DNA of 64,000 nt from Candidozyma auris (lineage: Eukaryota; Ascomycota; Pichiomycetes; Serinales; Metschnikowiaceae): assembly GCF_003013715.1 (NCBI RefSeq), contig NC_072818.1, forward strand, positions 248,001-312,000, given 5' to 3'. How positions within the stretch are numbered: position 1 is the first letter of the stretch; the number at the start of each line of letters is the position of its first letter. Below the pieces are notes generated by a model. The model was not told where the DNA came from, made no database searches, and worked only from the letters and a program-made list of their open reading frames with translations. The translations under genes were made by a program, and so were the position numbers. This document shows, piece by piece, positions 57,282 through 64,000 of the stretch.

Positions 57282-58385
57282 ATGACTACTGTTGAAAAAA
57301 TCAAAGCCATCGAGGATGAGATGGCCAAGACTCAGAAAAATAAGGCAACTTCTTTTCATTTAGGTCAACTAAAGGCGAAATTAGCGAAGTTAAGAAGGGA
57401 GCTCCTATCAGACAGCACCTCCGGGGGAGGCGGCGGAGGTCAGGGCTTTGATGTTGCACGAACGGGTGTCGCCACGGTCGGTTTTGTAGGGTTCCCATCC
57501 GTCGGAAAGTCCACCCTTTTATCGAAGCTCACAGGAACACACTCGGAGGCTGCTGCATACGAGTTCACCACTTTAACGACAGTTCCTGGCGTCATCAAGT
57601 ATAAAGGTGCCAAGATTCAAATGCTTGATTTGCCGGGGATTATCGAAGGCGCAAAGGACGGAAAGGGCCGTGGTAAGCAAGTAATAGCAGTTGCACGGTC
57701 CGTAAATCTACTCTTTTTGGTCCTTGATGTGAATAAGCCTTTGCACCATAAGCAAATAATTGAAAAAGAGTTAGAAGGAGTTGGCATCAGAATAAACAAG
57801 GAGCCACCCAATATTGTTATCAATAAGAAGGAAAAAGGAGGTATAAATATCACCACAACTGCCCCATTGACACATCTAGATAACGACGAGATCAAAGCGG
57901 TTATGGCTGAATATAAAATCAACTCCGCAAATATTGCTTTCAGATGTGACGCTACGGTTGATGATCTCATTGATGCGATTGAGGCAAAATCAAGGAGATA
58001 CATACCGGCTATTTACGTCTTGAACAAAATTGATTCCTTCTCGATTGAAGAGCTCGACTTGTTATACAAAATTCCAAACGCGGTACCTATATCCTCAGGT
58101 AATGGCTGGAATCTTGATGATCTCCTTGAAATGATGTGGAATCGTCTTAAACTCGTCAGAGTCTACACAAAGCCCAAAGGCAAGCTACCCGACTTCAATG
58201 AGCCAGTGGTGCTCAGAAGTGATCGCTGCAGTGTTGAAGATTTCTGTAATTCCATTCATAAGTCCTTGGTGGAAGACTTTAAAAATGCTGTAGTTTACGG
58301 TACTTCGGTGAAACATCAACCTCAAATTGTTGGCCTAACGCACATATTACAAGATGAGGACGTGATAACGATTCTCAAAAGATAA
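57282..58385 (+). CDS. RBG1: Developmentally regulated GTP-binding protein Rbg1 (DRG1)
   Basis: A complete 367-aa GTPase (369 in S. cerevisiae) from ATG 57282. An upstream extension of 64 residues in the same frame would begin within the FUN12 start region and is unlikely. An N-terminal helix pair (1-45) and a Gly run lead into the G domain with G1 GFPSVGKST (70-78), G2 [11 protein letters not shown]3 [16 protein letters not shown] and G4 NKID. The C-terminal TGS domain (about 290-367) ends [17 protein letters not shown]. With Tma46 (DFRP1) it acts on translating ribosomes. This is a highly conserved single-copy gene. Confidence 0.93.
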   Translation: MTTVEKIKAIEDEMAKTQKNKATSFHLGQLKAKLAKLRRELLSDSTSGGGGGGQGFDVARTGVATVGFVGFPSVGKSTLLSKLTGTHSEAAAYEFTTLTTVPGVIKYKGAKIQMLDLPGIIEGAKDGKGRGKQVIAVARSVNLLFLVLDVNKPLHHKQIIEKELEGVGIRINKEPPNIVINKKEKGGINITTTAPLTHLDNDEIKAVMAEYKINSANIAFRCDATVDDLIDAIEAKSRRYIPAIYVLNKIDSFSIEELDLLYKIPNAVPISSGNGWNLDDLLEMMWNRLKLVRVYTKPKGKLPDFNEPVVLRSDRCSVEDFCNSIHKSLVEDFKNAVVYGTSVKHQPQIVGLTHILQDEDVITILKR

Positions 58386-58606
58386 ACAAAGTCGAGTGGA
58401 TTTTGACTGTTTTTGCTACTCTAGTTTTAAAGTATAACCCTTCGATGAATGATTTGAAGTATCAAATAGTATTGAAGATAAAATAGGTTTGGCGCATTCT
58501 TGAAAGAGACTGTATGCGAAAGCAGGAAGAAAAAGGTAGGATGTGTCGCACTAAAATATTTCATTTAGATTTTACCTCTGCGTACCTACTGGACCCATTT
58601 ATTTTG

Positions 58607-61600
58607 ATGTCGTTGTCTGATTCGACAATTTCCGAGTTGAATCGGCTCTTGGAGGGCCTCATTTCCACCGAGAATGAGCCAAGAAGGGCTGCTGAAGAGG
58701 CTCTTGAGAGAGAGTGGAGATCACCTGGAAAGGTTGACATTTTACTTCTCTACTTGGCCAACAACAGTGTAGAAAGCTCCAACGAGACTCTACGTTCTTT
58801 CTGTGCTGTTTTGTTTAGGCAACTTGCTATACGTTCTCCCAAAAAAATGGGAACTGTTATCGATAGAACTATTGCGGAACTTGACGAACAAGTCAAGCTT
58901 CAAATAAGAGACGTTTTACTTCGGGGATTCGTTGCTCCTCAATCTGGTACTGTAAGGAGAAAACTAGCAGACGCCATAGCAGAAGTCGCAAAAGAGGACT
59001 GCTCTCCGCCGGGGCTTTGGCCGAGCCTTCTCCCTACGTTATTTGAAGCTGTTACTAGTCAAACCGCGAGCATGAGAGAATGTGCCTTTAGAGTTTTTTC
59101 AAGCTGCCCTGAAATCATAGATAGTGATCTCGTACCTAAAGCATTGTCAGTATTTGAGGCAGGCTTCGATGATACGGAAGATGATGTGAGAATCTCGGCA
59201 TGCACAGCTTTTGTGTCATACTTCAGGGAGTCTCCCAAGAAAGTTTGGCTGAGCATGAGTCCTTTGTTACCGAGCCTTCTAAATTCATTACCACGCTTCT
59301 TGAGTAATGGGAAGGATGATGCTTTAGCAAATGTCTTGGAGAACCTCATAGAATTGGTTGAAATGGCTCCAAAAATGTTCAAAGATATGTTTCCTGTAAT
59401 GATTGAATTCTGCTCTACGGTATGCAAGAACCGTGATCTTGACGGATCCGCCCGGTTGGCAGCGTTAGAGTTGATGACAATGTTCTCCGAAGTCTCCCCA
59501 GGAATGTGCAGACTGACTGCTACATATTCTTCTACAATGGTTTTGGTGAATTTGGCATTGTTGACTGAAGTTAGCATTGACGACGAGGAAGCCGCTGATT
59601 GGAACAATAATGACAACACCGAAGATGATGAAGACGAGCCGGAGTATGAAGCTGCTAGACAATCTCTTGATAGAATCTCATTGAATTTGGGCGGTCAGGC
59701 CATTGCAGGGCCTTTATTTCAATATCTTCCTGATATGTGCCATTCACTGAGATGGAGGGAATGTTTTGCAGCACTCATGGCACTATCTGCCGCGGCAGAG
59801 GGTTGTACCGAAGTTTTAATTAACGAAATTCCAAAACTCCTCGACCTTGTGTTACCTTGCATCAACCATCCTCATCCACGGGTTCAATTTGCATGTTGCA
59901 ACGCTCTTGGACAGATCTCAACTGACTTCGCGGGAATAATTCAACGAACGTCTGGTGATAGAATTCTTCCGGCCTTAATATCAAAACTAACTCAGAAGTC
60001 TGTTTTCAAAGTTCAAAAACATTCGGCAGCTGCGTTAGTCAACTTTTGTGAAGCTGCACCTAATGAGGTTCTCGAGCCTTATTTGGATGACCTTCTCAAC
60101 AATCTTTTGGCTCTTTTGCTGTCGCCGAAAAGATATGTTCAAGAGCAAGTTCTTAGCACCATAGCAATCATCGCAGACGCTGCTCAAAAGAAATTTCTCA
60201 AGTATCATGACACTCTTCTCCCGATGCTAATCGAATTCTTAAGAAGTACGCTGGGAGACGAAAGCCGTGCACTCAAAGCTAAATGTATAGAATGCGCTAC
60301 CTTGATTGGCTTGGCTGTTGGGAAAGAACACTTCAACAGCCACATTCAGATTGTTATTGATCTCCTCATACTGCTTCAAGAAGAGTGCTCTGAGTCTGAC
60401 GATCCACTCAAGTCCCATTTAGAGCAGGGATGGGTCAGAATCTGCAAACTTATCGGGAAAGACTTTGTCCCATACTTACCTATCGTCATACCTCCCTTAC
60501 TTCAGACTGCTCGCGCTGCTCAGGATGTTTCTCTTCTTGAGGAGGAAGAGGCGGAAGAATTCAATAATAGCGATGAGTGGGATGTGATTAACCTTTCTGG
60601 CAAGCTCATTGCAGTGCATACCGCTGCGCTTGATGAAAAAGTTACCGCAATGGATTTACTCCGAGAATACTCTGCCCAATTAAACAGTGATTTTTACCCA
60701 TGGGTTGCTGACATTGCAGAAAACATAGCAATTCCAGCGTTGGATTTTTATTTGCACGATGGGGTACGTGCATCCGCATCTCTCACGCTTGCTTCAGTTC
60801 TTAGAAGTAGCGTTTATGCGAATGGAACTCTGTCTCATGAGTCCACAAATTTGTGGAATCAAATTTGTATGAAGCTCAGTGGAGCCCTTATAAATGAGCC
60901 AGTCCCAGAAGTTTTGGTGGCATATTACACCTCATTAATAGAATGCGTTGATATCATGGACCTGCAGCTGTTTGTTCACGAGCAACTAAGTGTTCTCACG
61001 GATTCTTTGCTGTCAAATCTATCTCAAATTTTTGAACGCGTGAAATATCGAGACAGTGAGGACGATCAGTTCACAGAAGATGTTGATGAAGATCAAGAGG
61101 AATTTACTGATGAAGAGCTTCTCAATGAAATCAATAGAGTCATTTCTACACTTTTCAAGAAGACAGGTGACTTATTCGTGCTGCATTATCAAAAACTGTT
61201 ATCATCAATTGTTGAGACTTTCATAGTCGATGAGAATTCTAGCGTCAAGCTTTGTGGATTGAGTATCGTGTGTGACTTGTTTGAGTTTTGTAGAGACTCC
61301 AATGAACAAGTGAACTACCTAAAGTTCATAATATCCGACTGTTTAACTACGCTGCAAGCAGAAATAAGGCAAGGAGCGGCTCATGCAATTGGTATCGCAG
61401 CCCAGCATAAAGGTGTTCTGTATGTTAGTTTGTTGATTGAATGCCTTCCTCTTCTTTTTCAAGTGGCTACATTTCCAGATGCTAAAGCGGAGGAGAATTT
61501 ACGAGCAACGGAAAGTTGTCTTTCAGCGATCGCGCTAATCTGCAAGTTTCACACAAGCGCCATTCTGAATCTTGAGCAAATCATCACTCAATGGCTCAAC

Positions 61601-61879
61601 CTTCTCCCAGTTCTTCATGATGAAGAGGCTGCAGTAAATTGCTACGAATTTCTTTTAGTCCTTATCTCGTCGCAGCATGCAGTTGTTAAGAAGAACCTTG
61701 AAAAGGTCATTGAGTACATCATGTTGGCGCTCTCGCATAAGTCGGTGACAGGTAAATTAGCCGCTGATTGTGTTGAAGCAGCAAAGGCCATGCTTGGAAG
61801 CATCCCACGAAATGATGCAATTAGACTTTTGAGTGGATTCACTGACCAGGAATTGATCAATTCATATTTCAAATCATAG
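58607..61879 (+). CDS. PSE1: Karyopherin/importin-beta Kap121
   Basis: A complete 1090-aa HEAT-repeat protein (1089 in S. cerevisiae). I choose ATG 58607 (MSLSDSTISELNRLLEGLIS); an in-frame ATG at 58514 would add 31 residues that do not resemble the family. Matches include LLPSLLNSLPRFLSNGKDDALANVLENL, FPVMIEFCSTV, the acidic loop NNDNTEDDEDEPEYE, and AAALVNFCEAAPNEVLEPYLD. Towards the end is an acidic helix DVDEDQEEFTDEELLNEINR. It imports ribosomal proteins and transcription factors such as Pho4, Ste12 and Spo12 through the pore. Confidence 0.94.
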   Translation: MSLSDSTISELNRLLEGLISTENEPRRAAEEALEREWRSPGKVDILLLYLANNSVESSNETLRSFCAVLFRQLAIRSPKKMGTVIDRTIAELDEQVKLQIRDVLLRGFVAPQSGTVRRKLADAIAEVAKEDCSPPGLWPSLLPTLFEAVTSQTASMRECAFRVFSSCPEIIDSDLVPKALSVFEAGFDDTEDDVRISACTAFVSYFRESPKKVWLSMSPLLPSLLNSLPRFLSNGKDDALANVLENLIELVEMAPKMFKDMFPVMIEFCSTVCKNRDLDGSARLAALELMTMFSEVSPGMCRLTATYSSTMVLVNLALLTEVSIDDEEAADWNNNDNTEDDEDEPEYEAARQSLDRISLNLGGQAIAGPLFQYLPDMCHSLRWRECFAALMALSAAAEGCTEVLINEIPKLLDLVLPCINHPHPRVQFACCNALGQISTDFAGIIQRTSGDRILPALISKLTQKSVFKVQKHSAAALVNFCEAAPNEVLEPYLDDLLNNLLALLLSPKRYVQEQVLSTIAIIADAAQKKFLKYHDTLLPMLIEFLRSTLGDESRALKAKCIECATLIGLAVGKEHFNSHIQIVIDLLILLQEECSESDDPLKSHLEQGWVRICKLIGKDFVPYLPIVIPPLLQTARAAQDVSLLEEEEAEEFNNSDEWDVINLSGKLIAVHTAALDEKVTAMDLLREYSAQLNSDFYPWVADIAENIAIPALDFYLHDGVRASASLTLASVLRSSVYANGTLSHESTNLWNQICMKLSGALINEPVPEVLVAYYTSLIECVDIMDLQLFVHEQLSVLTDSLLSNLSQIFERVKYRDSEDDQFTEDVDEDQEEFTDEELLNEINRVISTLFKKTGDLFVLHYQKLLSSIVETFIVDENSSVKLCGLSIVCDLFEFCRDSNEQVNYLKFIISDCLTTLQAEIRQGAAHAIGIAAQHKGVLYVSLLIECLPLLFQVATFPDAKAEENLRATESCLSAIALICKFHTSAILNLEQIITQWLNLLPVLHDEEAAVNCYEFLLVLISSQHAVVKKNLEKVIEYIMLALSHKSVTGKLAADCVEAAKAMLGSIPRNDAIRLLSGFTDQELINSYFKS

Positions 61880-61897
61880 TATTCTTTCATGGCTAGG

Positions 61898-61905
61898 TCA
61901 CGTGA
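61898..61905. promoter_or_regulatory. TCACGTGA palindrome upstream of BUD6
   Basis: A perfect CACGTG-centred palindrome in the 82-bp space between the PSE1 stop and the BUD6 ATG. It is a bHLH-type (Cbf1-like) site by sequence. Confidence 0.45.
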
Positions 61906-61961
61906 TTATATATCTTAGATCAATGCTTCGACGTAGCGTAGCTTATGTAACCTTCCCCACC

Positions 61962-64000
61962 ATGAATCGATCAAGCTCTGCGTCCTCTTCATCGAGTTCA
62001 AAGCATGTAAGCTCGAGCACGATAGATAGCAGTGTAACACGTCTTCTAGTGTCGACCAAGCATTTGTTGGAGAGCCTAACACAATGGACGAGGCAAGAGG
62101 TGGACGATAAGTTTGTGTCCGACGCTTACGTGAAGTTGGGCAACGATTTCCGAGCAGCTGTCAGGGCCTTTTCAAATGCCAGAATTGACGTATCTGATAT
62201 TGGAGATGTCCCCAAGGCACTAAGGATTGTTTTGGAATCTGCTCTTAGTGAGCCCCCCAGTCAAGAGAATTTAGATCGCTTTCTTCCGAACATCAGAAGC
62301 ATCATAGTGAATCTTTTGCAGAATCTAAAGCAGAAACAACTCAAGGTCAAAGGGCAAGAAGACAGTCTTAGCTCCAAACCCCAAATGAAAAGCTCCTTCA
62401 CAGGGAAGCACGAATTGACAAATCGACCTTCTGTACAAAGAGATAGCAAAAGTCTTGATGAGTTCAGCTCATATGCCAATAGTGTGGAAATGAGTGGGGC
62501 ATGCTTGAGTCTGAAGGAGTATGAGGGCCTGAAGGAGGGAAGAAACAAGAAAGACGCTCTCAAACAGTTGCAAGAGACTAAGGCTATCCTGCGAAGAGCA
62601 TCAAAGCGATTTAGTGCATATCAATTTGCAAAGCTTGCTAATGCATCCAAGCCTACACTACCGCCGGTGGCTGGGAATTTAGATGAGCCAGAGATCGTTA
62701 GTACAAAAAGCGAGGCGTCGATTGAGAATCGGCGATCTGTAACAGCCTTTTTCACGATTGGTGACAAAACAAAAAAAGTCGACCTAGAAAAACCCATAAC
62801 CATGGCCTCCATTAGGCTCTGCTTCGTTGAAAGGTTTGGTTATTCACCTGGAAGCACAATATTTCCAGATATCTACATTGAAGATAAAAAAAACAACGTA
62901 TCTTTTGAACTTGAGGAGCATCAAATTGAAAACGAAATCGTTGATGGAGTTGTATTATTTTTAAAGGAGCAAAGCAAAGTTGCAATAACGGAGGATGTAC
63001 ACTCTAAGATTAAGGATATCGAAGCTAACCTCAAACAATTCACTGCTGAGATAAGGTATCTTCTAGATGGTTTCGCAGATAGCGTCAAGCTTGCAACACA
63101 GACTCTGAACACTCCGTTCATGGCAAATTCGAACTCTGTGGCTAAAGTGAACAAAGAACTTACTGATATTGCTCGGGAATTGCGAACTATTAAACAGATC
63201 CAAAGCTCTCATAAAAATGATGTACTGAAGTTTGTGAATGATTCAATTGCGCTTACTACGAAGCTTAGGGAAGTCTCGTGGGACGAGCCGGTTGCCTCAG
63301 GTCGCCAGTACATGGATAATTCCTATGCAAAACTATCGGGAAACTCTGATTACCTTCTCACAAAGGTCGATGACCTACTGGACTTGATGGAGGCCCTCAG
63401 AAAGGATGTTGCACAACGGGGTGTGAGAATCGGAGAGAAACAACTTAAAAATGCAGAGTCGGAGATAGAGTCAGCAAAATTTGCTTTGCATTCCCTCAGA
63501 GATTTTATTGGGCATGAAAAACCGATGTGGAAGAAACTCTGGGAACAAGAGCTAGATAAAGTTTGTGAAGAGCAGCAATTCATTACCTTGCAAGATGATC
63601 TCACAAGAGATTTAGCCGAGGATATCAAGAAATTGGAAGAGACATTTGACTTGATTAAAAAATGTTCTACTCAACAAGGGCGTATTACGGTGAATAGACG
63701 CTATGATTTTGCTAGTAGGATGAATTTACTCGAGTCCGGGGAAAGCTTACATGGTATCAAAGATGCCATCATGAGTGAAGTGGCCGCGTTGGTTCCAAAC
63801 CACACAGATCGCCTCGAGGCGATAGCAAAGGCTGAAAGAATACGACATAAGGAAAGGGAATTGATGGGGGGTGATCAATTCCAAGAAGAGCTTGGCGCTT
63901 TTGTTTCAGAGCATCGCTTAAAGAAATCTGGAGGGATAGAGGAATTAGAACGACTAAGAAGAGCTAAGGATGATGAGATTTTAAAAATGACTTTTGGTGG
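61962..64000 (+). CDS. BUD6: Actin- and formin-interacting polarity protein Bud6 (Aip3), 3' end outside window
   Basis: ATG 61962 opens a frame that stays open to the right edge (679 codons plus two bases). A Ser run precedes SSVTRLLVSTKHLLESLTQW, then SDAYVKLGNDFRAAVRAFSNA and DVSDIGDVPKALRIVLES, which match the start of Bud6 homology. The conserved AIP3 region follows, with coiled-coil segments (DVHSKIKDIEANLKQFT..., KLREVSWDEPVASGRQYMDNS). Bud6 is a polarisome subunit that recruits actin and stimulates the formin Bni1 at the bud tip and neck. The C-terminal actin-binding part is beyond the window. Confidence 0.88.
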   Translation, partial: MNRSSSASSSSSSKHVSSSTIDSSVTRLLVSTKHLLESLTQWTRQEVDDKFVSDAYVKLGNDFRAAVRAFSNARIDVSDIGDVPKALRIVLESALSEPPSQENLDRFLPNIRSIIVNLLQNLKQKQLKVKGQEDSLSSKPQMKSSFTGKHELTNRPSVQRDSKSLDEFSSYANSVEMSGACLSLKEYEGLKEGRNKKDALKQLQETKAILRRASKRFSAYQFAKLANASKPTLPPVAGNLDEPEIVSTKSEASIENRRSVTAFFTIGDKTKKVDLEKPITMASIRLCFVERFGYSPGSTIFPDIYIEDKKNNVSFELEEHQIENEIVDGVVLFLKEQSKVAITEDVHSKIKDIEANLKQFTAEIRYLLDGFADSVKLATQTLNTPFMANSNSVAKVNKELTDIARELRTIKQIQSSHKNDVLKFVNDSIALTTKLREVSWDEPVASGRQYMDNSYAKLSGNSDYLLTKVDDLLDLMEALRKDVAQRGVRIGEKQLKNAESEIESAKFALHSLRDFIGHEKPMWKKLWEQELDKVCEEQQFITLQDDLTRDLAEDIKKLEETFDLIKKCSTQQGRITVNRRYDFASRMNLLESGESLHGIKDAIMSEVAALVPNHTDRLEAIAKAERIRHKERELMGGDQFQEELGAFVSEHRLKKSGGIEELERLRRAKDDEILKMTFG

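Noticed and set aside
58514..58606. 31-residue N-terminal extension of PSE1
   Set aside because: The internal Met at 58607 gives the family start and the 1090-aa length.

Overview
The window is nuclear DNA from a budding yeast, very probably a CUG-Ser (CTG) clade species. It is densely packed with mostly intronless genes, has two short introns with yeast splice signals (GTATGT, TACTAAC/GCTAAC), carries a complex I subunit gene (NDUFA13, absent from Saccharomyces), and nearly avoids the CTG codon (I count two in the 1639-codon RPA190). Protein similarity and a moderate base composition would fit the Metschnikowiaceae (Clavispora / Candida auris relatives), but I cannot prove the species. All names rest on recognising conserved sequence by eye.

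Layout. 1-2.4 kb: 5' part of TRS130 and a two-gene tRNA unit. 2.9-4.5 kb: a JEN-type carboxylate permease with a one-base frameshift, followed by an unusually long gene-poor stretch (4.5-7.8 kb). 7.8-13.1 kb: an unrecognised frameshifted gene, a membrane-anchored EEP-fold hydrolase, calnexin and spliced ECM1. 13.5-23.9 kb: antizyme OAZ1 with its programmed +1 frameshift, COA1, a Skg6/Tos2-like membrane protein, OMA1, an unknown mitochondrial protein, an RTS2/KIN17 zinc-finger protein and a UBP7/UBP11 deubiquitinase. 24.3-25.2 kb: scattered reading frames that look like a decayed gene. 25.5-38 kb: BAS1, MTD1, GYP1, SSZ1, tRNA-Ala(CGC), NSA1, SEH1 and ALG7. 38.9-49.8 kb: RPA190, a FUN14-domain protein, a phosphatase-like protein without a catalytic signature, FMC1, spliced IDH1 and ADE12. 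49.9-64 kb: ALG9, YPD1, PHO13, NDUFA13, FUN12, RBG1, PSE1 and the 5' part of BUD6.

Themes. Several genes serve ribosome production and translation (ECM1, NSA1, RPA190, SSZ1, FUN12, RBG1, PSE1), three of them with PAC-like promoter elements. N-glycosylation and ER folding are represented by ALG7, ALG9 and calnexin. Mitochondrial genes include COA1, OMA1, FMC1, IDH1 and NDUFA13. The Myb activator BAS1 lies beside MTD1 and in the same window as ADE12, both with TGACTC sites upstream. There is no transposon, CRISPR array or prophage. The most distinctive signals are the antizyme shift site built on a rare CUG codon, and a tRNA with a glycine-type body and a cysteine (GCA) anticodon that sits 11 nt from tRNA-Asp with no terminator between them.
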